From Hypsibius dujardini (Eukaryota > Tardigrada > Eutardigrada > Parachela > Hypsibiidae): 56,944 bases of DNA. Numbering within the stretch: the stretch's first letter is position 1; each line of letters begins with the position of its first letter. The stretch covers positions 1 through 56,944 of the forward strand of contig LRSR01010045.1 in NCBI GenBank assembly GCA_001579985.1, in the 5' to 3' direction. The position numbers were made by a program, and so were the translations under genes. The notes beneath the pieces were generated by a model. It saw nothing but the letters and a program-made list of their open reading frames with translations, did not search any database and had not been told where the DNA came from. Shown here in pieces: positions 1-10,590 of the stretch.

Positions 1-180
1 GCTGGGAAGTCTTTTTCTGCCTTATTCTTTTCTGAAACCGGTAATGTGATTTCCACGCGGAGACCCCAATGATAAATCACGATAAATAGGCAGCTGTTTG
101 TAAAAAAAAATTCACGCCGATCGGGAGGGAAAATCTCCATTACTTTCCTAGTAAATCAAACTCAACAGGAATTGCACTGT

Positions 181-772
181 AAAGGCCCGTTTATAGTTTG
201 TAAGAAACGCTCTCATGAGACGAAAAACCTCTCATCCAACGTACAATCTCACGACTATAAACGGCTCGTCCAATTTTTGTAATCTCACGCACTATAAACA
301 GGGTCGTGAGATCGCGCGTGATATCTCAAATGCGATCTCATGTGCGAACATTTTCAAATCGCTCAGCGAGCGATTTTTCTTGCATCTCACGTTGGACTTT
401 GGGCGCAAAAGTTTCATTTCCATTCCAGGCTTGCCTGAAAAATCGTTCGTTTTGTCATCTTTCCGCAGATTTTAAAGTCACTCTTTCCCATAATATTTTC
501 TGAAAAAACACATCTTCCCAGCTTTCAATTTTGTGTTCCTGCAAGTCTATGGGAAAATAGTAGACGTATTTGACGTATTTCAAAAGAGAGAAAACAGCGG
601 CAAAGTGAGATCTCACGTCTTCGGTTTATAGTAATTACGCCAAACAACGCTGGAAATTCGCACGTGCAAGCTTTGCAGCCTGTATGAGATCGCGCGTTGT
701 AAAACAAGCTTGTTTTCCAACATCTCATCTCACATCCCATCCAATTGGCCTTACAAACTAAAACGGCGCCTT
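181..772. repeat. Inverted-repeat (MITE-like) element
   Basis: The ends at 182-204 and 750-772 are imperfect inverted copies: AAGGCCCGTTTATAGTTTGT versus AAGGCGCCGTTTTAGTTTGT. The interior is rich in TCTCA and ATCTCACG words and has no convincing ORF, so a non-autonomous DNA transposon is the likeliest explanation. The target-site duplication is not clear. The short ORFs inside it look like chance. Confidence 0.55.
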
Positions 773-1203
773 AACGCAAACTCGATGAGTGTTAGCTCAT
801 GTTTATTTTGACAAGATAATTGTCAGTTTTAGTTATATTTCAACTAATTAGTTCAACTCACTATTTATAAATTTGCTTAGCTACCTGGCGCTGTCAAACC
901 CGTTCGGAAGTAAGCTGCAATTCGTATCGAAAAAGGAAAATTCGATAACTAAAATAATGACTTCGTTTTTAAAATGACGTGAGCTATTGGACATACACGT
1001 CCAGGTAAAGACAGTCTTCGCTCTGGGACAGATTCCTTAGACCCACGGAATACACGGAAGTGGGGGCAATTTGTGGACAGATGTAGCCTTGCCTAGATCG
1101 ATCCCTGACCCCAATGTATGAAAAATCAGTATTGAGCTCCGACTTCTATAACCCACAAGCAAAAATTAATAAACTTATATAAAAGTTAAATCAGCAATTA
1201 ATC
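773..1203. other. Non-coding, nothing recognised
   Basis: About 430 bases of AT-rich sequence between two repeat elements. I see no ORF, splice-like structure or RNA gene here. Confidence 0.4.
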
Positions 1204-1765
1204 AGACCGAGGAGCGAAGCGACGAGGTCCTCTAAGTTGCAGTGCTATGGTTGGAAATTGAGAATGTCTGTCTGTCTGTGTGTGTGTGTGTCTGTCACAG
1301 TCATGGGCGGGGTAATCACATTGAGTGCTCGCATATGATTGGCCAGTGTAGTCTAGGGCGCCCTACCTTTCGGACTACAGTGTACTGTACTGTCGATCAT
1401 TTGGTGCTGCGTTTTAGACCCACCCGTACATTATGACTGCACACACTGTGCTTCACTGCAGTCATAATATACGGTGGATCTTAATTAAAATTCGAACGCT
1501 CGAGCTTGATATACTGTACTGTCTCAATCATTTGGTGCTGCGTTTTAGATCCACCCGTACATTATGACTGCACACACTGTGACTGCAGTCATAATATACG
1601 GTGGATCTAAAACGCAGCACCAAATGATTGGGACAGTACAGTATATCAAGCTCGAGCGTTCGAATTTTAATTCCGGACCTACTTCATTCAACACGAGTGT
1701 TTCGAGATTTTAAGAAGTTCGCTCAATAACAGTTAAAAACTACAATTGGCTGAGCTCCTCGGTCT
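1204..1765. repeat. Foldback element with long internal palindrome
   Basis: The short terminal inverted repeat AGACCGAGGAGC occurs at 1204 and its complement at 1754-1765. Inside, roughly 1485-1575 and 1581-1671 are near-perfect inverted arms of about 88 nt around a spacer of about 10 nt. A third partial copy of the arm lies at 1386-1470. A CTGTCTGTGTGTG microsatellite is at 1265-1292. This is a foldback or MITE structure with no coding capacity seen. Confidence 0.6.
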
Positions 1766-1814
1766 TTCCATCGATTGCATCGATTGCTAGTGTTAAAATT
1801 ATACAGACCATAAG

Positions 1815-2763
1815 AGATACCGGGTTCGGCAATGCTTTTGAGACAAACTTTGACACGCGTGCTGAGAAAGCACATATTAATAAAAAAAATTGAAACGCCA
1901 GATTATCCTAAATTTTGTTGGCTACAAAATGTGTGCTCATAAATAAGTGCTAAAACTTATTGCAGCCTTGACGTGAATTTTTTGTGGACACCGGGGATAC
2001 AATGTGTGGCCCAACGCAGTATAGCATTTTGTTATTTGTTTGCGTGACACTGAAACGAACCGCTGTTTCTCAGTGTTCGTTCTTAAATAAAAAACATAAG
2101 ACAGCTATTGTTAAGCTGTACTATTGGACTACTTTGGGCCACAGACTCATCTTCATCAGTGTTGGTTTTTTATGGAGCTGTTAATCTTGATAACCGCTCA
2201 AACTTGTACAAATCGTGATATGGCGAGTCCCAATATTAAGGCTCATTTCATCTTCCAGCAAAATTCTGTTTCTGCCCATTTTAGTTTATGTGAGAGCCCA
2301 ACACCATAGCAGAAAATTGATATAAAAAGCATACGTCAGGTGCGAAGCTGTGCACCACGAAGCGAAGAGCCCTTTTCAAGAAGCAATTTTTACAGTATGA
2401 CAAAATCTTCCCAAATTTCTGTCAAATACTTGTGGTCTGTATCTCTCATAATGCACCCGCCTCATAAACTTTATTTTCTCTGCACAGTCATTGCCGGCTA
2501 TTCAAAACAAGTTTAGTTTGTTCAGAAGGGATTATTTTTGTGGGAGTATATGAGGGTGTAGCGTCGGCCATTAATGAGACCGGGTTTCCCAGAGGTTTTG
2601 TCTTGTCTGGCATTTTCCAGAGTTTAGGTAGAATCTCACTTTTCCGTCTGTAATAGTTCCTCACATGGACAGGCTTGGTGATAAAAAATTCGAGATAGCG
2701 CCGTTAGTAGTGGCAGATAAATAGCAGTTCTAGGTCTGTCTCAAAGCATTGTCGAACCCAGTA
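1815..2763. repeat. TIR repeat element R1, copy 1
   Basis: The left end at 1817-1845 (GGGTTCGGCAATGCTTTTGA) is matched in inverse orientation at 2737-2763. The interior, from about 2040 to 2740, recurs as a diverged direct copy at 24985-25668 and partly inverted at 3760-4090. The ORFs inside have no recognisable domain. It is best read as a dispersed non-autonomous transposon family. Confidence 0.6.
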
Positions 2764-4990
2764 AGCAATGAATAAGCTTACATTGAATCGGCCTGCTTTC
2801 CCTAGTACTGGTGGGGCTTTATTTTACCCTCTATTTTGGCCGTAGGACAAAGTTGCGACTTTTTAATACAGCGAAGGGCACAAATTAAGTAATATGGGGT
2901 CATAATTTGTCCCCCGGATCTTATTTTTAATCCAAATGGTACAATTTAGTCCTGGTGGCACAAATTTGGTCCTTTCTGCGTGTGAACAAAATTTATCATA
3001 CGGCCAAAATAAAAAACCGTTTAAGAGCACCAAATGGGGAACAAATTAAGACCCAAATAAAATCCGAAAAAGGCCTCGAAAATGTTTTTCGGACCTTCAA
3101 AAATTCGTTAGGGCTATCACAGGCCAAACAATGAAATTTAATCTACACCCGAAAAAAAACCAATCGCAGACCCGATTTCAATAATGGCCCAGGTCACTCC
3201 CTAATTTGCTACCAAAAAGTAATTCGTTCCGGAAAATCAAAACCTATTTTGAATAGCCCGCCTCAAAAACGCAGCGCAAAAAAACTTTCATGAGATACCG
3301 GGTGCGGGAAAGCTTTTGGCACTGGCCTTCGCAGGCCCTCGCCTGAACTGTGTGTGTGCTATTGATAAAATATTTTCTGCACTTGAAAGCCCACTTCGTT
3401 GGCTATCCGAACTTTCAAAATCGAGATTCAGATTGTTGAATCAGAAGTTGTTTCGGAAAACCCAAGGACCAACACTGTTATAGTTGTGTCCCATGGACCG
3501 TATTTCAGATCCTCCTCAACTTTGAAGTGAATCTAAAAAACCAGAACGGTAAATTATAAATCTATATATGTCAGTGTACTGTACAAGAAAAAAAAATCCG
3601 AAATATTCAATCAATCGAGCACCACTAAATTGAGGGGGACCTTTTTTTAAAAATGTAAAAATTGTCAGACTCAGAAGTGGTGTACGGGTCTACGCTAATA
3701 ACTTTCTCAGTTATGCGATTAGGATAATTTCAATCACATTGAAGAGCCCAATTATTGCACCCTTTTTTTACTGACAGAAATTCGGCAAGATTTTGTCATT
3801 AAAATTGCTTTTTGAAAAGTGCTCTGCGCTTCGCGGTGCATAGCTTCTCCGTGTGCTGCATGCTTGCGACCAGTTTTGTATCAGTCCGCTCCTAATGCGT
3901 TGGGCTGTCACACAAATTAAATTACATTGAAACTAAAACGTGCGAAAAGACAAACTGAATCGGAAAGAATGGGAATCGAGTCATCAAGATTGGAGCCTTC
4001 ATAAAAAACCAATATTGTGATCGAGTTGAGTTTGTGGCTCAAGGTAGCCTAATATCGGAGCTTATAACAATAGCTGTTTCACATATTTTTTATACAAGGA
4101 AGCATGCCGCACAAAAGCGGTTTGTTGGAATTTCACACGATTAAATAATAATATTTCGCACTGCGCTGGGCCACGGACAATATCCACTGGAGTACACGAA
4201 ATGTTACACAGCAAAGACCCGACGAGTTTTAGGACCTACATATGAGCACACATTTTGTAGCTCATAGATGTAGACAGAAATTGGAGTTTACACTTTTTTC
4301 TGTAATGTGTACGTACACACATTTATTATTTATATTTATGTATCCATTATATTTAGATTTGTTTTTGAATTTTGAATATTCTTGTCTTTTCCGGGGGTTG
4401 ATAAACAGGTTTATTCTGGTACGTGCTGTCGTGGCTTAAAGGTTTGATGGTCTGGGCATAGTTTCACTGTATATCCTTGCTTTTGCTTTGAAACAGGTAC
4501 ACTTTGACGCGTGCGTTCTGTTAAAATTGTGTTGTTTGTACAGGTAGTGTAGACCTTGCAGGAGGTCCACGGATCAATCCCCACCCCAGTCTGAACTTTT
4601 TGTCCGAAAAGTACATATTTGAATAAAGTACAAATTTGTCCCGGTGTATAAATTTGATCTCTTCTGCGATAGAAAAATTTAGGGAAGCGGCCAAAATAAA
4701 AACCGTTTAAGAGCACCAAAATTGGAACAAATTAAGACCCAAATAAAGTCCGAAAAAGGCCTCGAAAATGTTTTTCGGACCGTAAAAAAATCGTTAGGGT
4801 TTGCTATATCGATAGCCCAAATACGCGTATAGCTTTCATGTAGACCTCAGCGAAATCACCTGGCCTGTTTTTCTCCCCTGTGGGACCACTCCGTTTGCAA
4901 GCTTGGCTGTTCCGGCGTACAATCCCGTCAGGACGCCTATGCGTAATTAAAGACATTTTGTATTTATAAACCCAGCACGTCGACTATACC
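2764..4990. repeat. Repeat mosaic with inverted R1 copy
   Basis: A 180-bp block at about 2940-3120 (around AAACCGTTTAAGAGCACCAAA) is repeated directly at 4610-4800. An inverted, diverged R1 copy runs from about 3290 to 4090, opening with the same end motif as R1 (GAGATACCGGGTGCGGGAAA at 3290). Nested or rearranged transposons would explain this. No gene was found in this stretch. Confidence 0.5.
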
Positions 4991-5239
4991 CATAAAAATC
5001 GCTCTCCTTCTTGTTGCAACGTCATCACCTACTTACCATCACATTTTTGCCATCGATGTTGCTGCCGTTAAGATTGACATTTATGTTAACGTTGACGGGA
5101 CCGGAACTTTGTAGCTGCTTGAATAGTTGGCCATCGTCCGCAACAGCGACCGCGACGGACGAAAGGACCGCTGCCGATAGTACAAACGTTGAGACGAGCA
5201 TCTCGATGAGCTCCCGGTTAGAGGTCGCATGAATGTTGT

Positions 5240-5592
5240 CGCATGCATTTCCGGCGACATGAATGGCAGCATGTTTTGTTGAGGATTCCATTCAAATGAT
5301 AAACCAAGTCTCACGGCATTGGCGTCAGATTGCAGGGAGCTTTGATCAAGGTTGGAAATTTTAAGAGTACAGGTAGCAGTGTTCCTTGTCGTGAGAAAAG
5401 ACCTTAGCTCCCCGTAGGTCGCCGTGGCTAATCCGTTTTTGGTGGAGATAGCAAACACCCTGAAGCAGCTGGTTCGCCCATCGGTGACATAGGCCTTTGT
5501 TCATTGCGACGGTCCGGACGGCTTCTTCAAGCGTCCCACCTAGGAGGAGCACATCTGTTGCCACATTGTGTTCAGTTAATAAGCCAAAATCC
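5240..5592 (-). pseudogene. Kinase pseudogene, copy of the 29-kb kinase
   Basis: The minus strand encodes pieces of the second exon of the kinase at 29090-31155: GGTLEEAVRTVA, then LLQGVCYLHQKRISHGDLRG, then FMSPEM. These pieces are spread over different frames with stops and small indels. The copy stops abruptly after the APE-equivalent segment at about 5240; sequence beyond that does not match. Similarity continues through the adjacent TTAA element to about 6290, so it arose by segmental duplication rather than retroposition. It lacks the N-lobe exon and cannot give a working kinase. Confidence 0.85.
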
Positions 5593-6226
5593 TTAAGCCG
5601 TTAACGCCCAATGTCGTCAAATTACTACATGGTGACCTCCGAATTTCCACGCGGAGATGGTTTGAGCGATTTTGCTAAACTCAACTAATTTTGAAGGTTG
5701 GTATCTTGCTTGAAAATTACAGATTACGGGTTGGTCATTTGCTACTTGACCAATTTCCGGCAGAAATTGTCAAAGTTAACTAGCATTCACTTTTGTTGAG
5801 TGAATAAAGGTCTCCGCAGGGTGTGAGTTGGCCAAAATTTCGAAAATATGTGGTTTTTCCATCCACCAAGTTGATCATCTATTGGCAGTCTCTAAAAATA
5901 ATTATCTGAGTCGGATTATTGACTGAAACGTGGCCAGTGGTCTATAAATGCGTCCGATTTTTCGTAAAAAAAATGAATAAAACTGACTACTATGGAAAGT
6001 CATTGATTGATTGATGTTTTAATCTAATATGGTGCGGACAAGTGCAAGAACCAGTTTCCACCGGTAATTTTGTTTCTAACTCGATAGTGGACAGTGGTCA
6101 GCCCAAAAAACACGAAGTTTTCAAAACCGCCCAAACAAATGGTGATTTTTTTTAACTGAACCGATCTATGAAAGGAAAAAATACTTCTAGCACTCAAATC
6201 ATGTCTGATCTGGCACCGGGCGTTAA
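5593..6226. mobile_element. TTAA-flanked piggyBac-like MITE, copy 1
   Basis: TTAA lies at both ends (5593-5596 and 6223-6226), with a GCCGTTAACGCCC end and a GGCACCGGGCG end. It is homologous along its length to the better-preserved copy at 30193-30834 (inverted) and to the deleted copy at 29775-30051. There is no transposase ORF. TTAA target duplications with CCC/GGG-type ends are the known hallmark of piggyBac elements. The family assignment is inferred from ends only. Confidence 0.7.
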
Positions 6227-6386
6227 CGAATTAATGCATGACCAAGCGATATGTATTGCGACATTACGCTCGAAGGCCACGAAATTGTTTAGATGTCTTA
6301 AATATAACCGTTTAGTTATATTTTAAGAATTTACATACTAAAATTGGCCCGGACTGATCTTAAGTAATGGTATTCGATCGTGTTTA

Positions 6387-6705
6387 CAGTAAGGGTATTC
6401 AAAGTTCGCTTATTTGCAGCGTTTATTTCGCTATTTCAAACTCGCTAATCTCCTTGGTTTTAAAGATAAGCGAGAAAAGCAGCCAAGGAACTCCTTTTCT
6501 CGGTTATCTGCTCGCTAACTGTGGTCATCTGTCTTGTGAATGGTCGGTCCACGTGAGTTGAGACTAGCGAAGGAGACGCAGCCTCGGGGAAGCCAGGGGG
6601 CGTGTCCTCGTATCACCGTTGCCGGGGCGTGCAAAACCAGGGAGATTATCGAGTTTGAATAGCGAAATAAACGCTGCAAATAAGCGAACTTTGAATACCC
6701 TTAGT
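6387..6705. mobile_element. MITE with ~60-bp TIRs and TA target site
   Basis: The segments 6389-6445 and about 6648-6703 are almost exact inverted repeats beginning TAAGGGTATTCAAAGTTCGC. Each end is bordered by TA, as in Tc1/mariner-type MITEs. The 200-bp centre has no domain. It is short, compact and high in identity between arms, suggesting a fairly recent insertion. Confidence 0.75.
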
Positions 6706-7217
6706 GAAAATTCAGCAATGAATAATGTGTTTAGGAAAACCAGTAAAATATTAAAATAGTTTCGCTAATTTTAATTTAACAAGCCTTTCGCTTATTTGAA
6801 TTAATGTTCAATATATTACATAAATTCAAAAAGCCTAAAACGAGCTCTGGGGTTTATTAACAATATTTAAAACAAAACTTAGCTAATGTTTGGAAAGACA
6901 CCAAGCATTGCCGATTGTCGCAAAATCTGCCAGTTAAACCCAAGTTTGACTGCGGTTATCTTCATTGTCACTGGCTTAGTTCTAGAAAGATTTGCTCTAT
7001 TTGGCTATAATACCATTGCCTAAACAATCCATAATTATGAGAGGTCACGAAGTCACGAAGTCACGAGATCGTTAGCTCCAATGATGCCAAGAAAATTACC
7101 TTAATGTACAACTGTCAGAATCAACTCTAGGCCGGGGAGAATCAGACAGTACCGGAGCTCAATGGACTTGTTCCGTCGACAGTCGAGCCCAGTCCTAGCC
7201 CTTCAGAGTCGCGTCCA
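6706..7217. other. Non-coding, nothing recognised
   Basis: AT-rich sequence between a MITE and a decayed ORF. A small repeated phrase (AAGTCACGAAGTCACGAGAT) lies at about 7050. There is no gene. Confidence 0.4.
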
Positions 7218-7589
7218 ATGGATCCAGACTTGGTAGGTCATTTGGCAGACAGGAAGGGCAAATTCTAGGAGGCGAAGAATAGGAATAGGGCAAAGTTCAA
7301 CAGCGATGCCACTGCTGCAAATGCGGCATTCGAACAGCGAAAGACCGACGCAAAACTAACCTTCGACAGGGACCAAACGGCGTCTAAGGCGGCGGACCCG
7401 CTCAACACCCAACTGGCGAAGCATCAGATACAGGCGAAACGGAACTTCGACGTGTCACAGGCCGCAGACCGTGCCTAGTTTGAAAGAGACATGGACGCGG
7501 CGCCTTTTTCGCTCGAACGGCATTTCAACAGCTGCAAGATAGCCTTCGACGCAGCACAGTATGCTTATGTCGCCAGCTTGGTTGGTTGA
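7218..7589 (+). pseudogene. Decayed ORF with 11-residue helical periodicity
   Basis: One plus-strand frame from the ATG at 7218 to the TGA at 7587 reads as a charged, Ala/Asp/Lys-rich helical sequence interrupted by two in-frame stops. Phe (or a hydrophobic residue) recurs every 11 residues: FNSDATAANAA, FEQRKTDAKLT, FDRDQTASKAA, then after a break FDVSQAADRA, FERDMDAAPFS, FDAAQYAYVAS. An 11-mer register is known from group-3 LEA proteins, apolipoproteins and related amphipathic-helix proteins. I cannot say which family this came from. GC content and codon quality are higher than in the flanks. It reads as a dead or fragmentary gene. Confidence 0.5.
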
Positions 7590-9495
7590 TTATGACCCTG
7601 CGTGGTCTGCTAGATACACATCAGCGATTTTTTAGATGGCGACTTTGGTGTTATTGGGGCTATAGTGCTGTCACGCTGTTCAGACTATTTGACGGATTCC
7701 CAAAATGAATTCGCAATATCCCGTAACGCAATATAGGTCAAAATGAGATGAATATGCTGTAAGCAAAATATCGTTGAGAAAGTAAGAATGGAAACCAGGG
7801 GTTGCTCTTCAAGCACCAGTGAATGGAACCAGCTGGCCCCAGACCAGAGAATTAGGAACTAAGAACAAAGGACTAATTGTTTCGCTGACTGAAGAAATTG
7901 GGGATCAAGCCATCGAGAGCGAATGTCAAGCCTCCCTTTAAGACGTCTAAAGTTCCTAACCAAGTGGCCGATCTCCATAAACGAGTTAACCAACACACTG
8001 ATTACAATGACACAAATGGTAGCAAATAAAAAAGCGTTACAGGGTCACTATAAAACGTCGTGAGTTGTATCACCCTCCCCTCCACAAAACTGAAGAGGAG
8101 TTCAGAATCAGCGCAGAAATATATCCCTAGCAAAACCCCCACATTGTAAACAAATACAAGGCGCGCCCACCAAAGTAGTCATCGTCGCCCTATAGTTTCG
8201 AATTTAATTAAGAACTCAGGATGTTGGAGAAGTTCATAGATTACTTCAGGGACGCGTGGAGCGTTTGTTTGAGGAGGGGTCGAAAAACAATTAATGAACC
8301 TTCCGTTTTTGGTTCACCTGTATTTGATAAGGGGGGTCTACAGTACCCTAATCGGATTACATGCGTCCGCGTCTTGTTGTCATATTTGCACCACGCGCTC
8401 CGGTTCGTTGCAATTGCAGCTCCAGGTAACTGCGACGATCAATTCGCCTTGTAGCGCCGTCCTGCCCGAGCCCACTAGCTCCTGCAATGCCCCCGTAAGC
8501 GTCTTTGTGAAACTAGATGCTTTCATCTCCCCATTACTAGACTTGGAGAGAATGGAAGCGAAGATCTGAGTCACAAAATAGTGATTGCAACAACATGATT
8601 TTCAATGATGAATGATAATCAGTAATTATATTAATATTTATTAATAGAGTATCGTGACGAATCGTGATAATAGAGAGGTTGAAGCGTTAACGTAAGAGTG
8701 GCAATCAATGCAAATCACTTGGGGCGGAGGTATAGCAAACGCTTGTTCCTATTGTCTTCCACTCGCGGTAACAGGCAATGGGTCTTTTAAGGATTCGACG
8801 TAGGCTTGGCATAAGGCCGAAAAAACAGCGCTCTTGACTAGACATGTAACTAAAATCTGAAAACTTATTACAAGATGAAGAACAACCCAAAGGCAGACAG
8901 TATGTGCTATGTCGATAAAAGTTTTCGATGTCTCAAATACTGCGCGCCACGGGCAAACCTCGAAACCACTTAGCACGGCACACAAGTGATCTTAAGCAGT
9001 ACGAAACAGCAACATCTTTACATGCCCATGCACACATCGCAGTGCGGCTCGATGCTGTCACATGACGATTGGAGTCTCTCGAACTCCGTGGTAGTGGTCC
9101 TAAGCTATCCCATAATTCCAGAGGTCTCATTGCGACAACCTTTAATTTTTGCTTGCCAGCTCAGTTTGAAGGATTTCCTCAAGGTCTTCCTGAAACTCAA
9201 CAACTGAAATCAGTTAAGGAGGTTCCCAACGAAAAATCTGATTTAGGTTGAGGCCATTTATGACATGATTTGAAAGATAATTTCAAGCTCTACAGAAAGT
9301 TTTCTCAATTTATAAAAACTAATGAATACAAACAATGACGACCAAAATCACCCGGCGTTATAGGCGGAGAATCATTACTGTGGCTGGCCAACCGGAAACG
9401 ACACAGCGAAGCACCTAATCACAGTTATCTTTGTGATTCGGTCACCTATCATTCACAAAGTCATCCACAGGAGAATAAACATTTCCTCTCTCAGC
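7590..9495. other. Gene-poor stretch with unsupported ORFs
   Basis: I find no domain, splice-supported exon or repeat structure here that I can defend. Overlapping 60-90 residue ORFs at about 8221-8574 and 8705-9251 lie on both strands and resemble chance frames. A few transposon scars are possible. Confidence 0.35.
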
Positions 9496-9504
9496 CGGTG
9501 AGGT

Positions 9505-9785
9505 ACTGTACGCGCCCGATCTCAAGGGTCGATTATGCCCCACCCTCGCTGATTCACATCAAGCTTGAGCGGATCGTTCAATTCCGTTCACTTGTCCGTG
9601 ATTGGCCCGTTGGTTTTTGCCTGACAGGCTATGCTACCTTGCTTGACTGAAATGATGATTTCGATTTCAAAATTTTTAAGTCAATAAAGTTTAAGTGAAT
9701 CTGAATGAACAACCAAGCGAGCGACGGAACGTGTTTTCGGGCCGGATCTAAAATCGACCCTTGAGATCGGGAGCGTACGGTAGTA
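9505..9785. repeat. Inverted-repeat element
   Basis: CGCCCGATCTCAAGGGTCGA at about 9511-9530 returns in inverse orientation at about 9752-9775, where the plus strand reads TCGACCCTTGAGATCGGGAG. The arms extend weakly outwards (GTACGCG / CGTACGG). The 220-bp centre is non-coding. Confidence 0.5.
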
Positions 9786-10590
9786 TTTTTCGCCGCATGT
9801 TTCGGCAGAGTTCCCAGGGCTCCCATTGCTTACTAGTTCTGCCCCAAGCCGCATGAAAATTGGCAAAAACAATTTGGGTTCTAACTGTATTCCTTAAAGG
9901 GCTTATGAAATTGCCATCAAGATTCTGCCATTTTCCAAACAAGTGCGACGGCGGCCTGCGACCGCCGACACTTAAACGAAACTCAACTATCCAAATTGCA
10001 ACGAAATTCAATATACTAGAAATATTTTGAATCCATCTTTGCCCAACCCTAAATCAGTTTTTGCCGATTACGAAGACGCTACCCAAGTCACTTCAAAGAG
10101 CAAGCTAATTTCAAAGCAAAACATTTTGTTTTTAAATTAGCAGCTGGCTCTTGGTTCTCGGTCAATTGTTCTTTGATACTGCCTTTTGCCCCAGGGTCCT
10201 GGGTTTCTAATCACAAGTTTAAATTTGTTATCGGAAAACCTTCCACGTCATTAAGCGTATATATTTCTCAACCAATTGCCAGTCAAAAATGAGCTCTCCC
10301 AAACTGGTTCCGGACAAACAGCTGTGTCGCGTGCCTCTCTTCCATGAAACCTACCTAATTACAGTATTTCATTACAGTTGTAGAGGAATATTAAATACAT
10401 CAAAAAGGATTTAACCTGAACTTTTTACAACTACATACTGTCAGTGACTGAATGGAAAGTATTATCCGCTTAGTCAACGTCAAACCGTGAAGTCGCGCAG
10501 TAACTGCTTATGAGCATTGCGATTGAGAAACCTATTCTTTGAAAAACGCAGAAAAATTTAGTATTTCAAGTTTGGTGTATCCGATAAACT

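Noticed and set aside
8221-8574. Overlapping ORFs on both strands near 8.4 kb
   Set aside because: They have no family resemblance and no splice-linked neighbours; open on both strands by composition.
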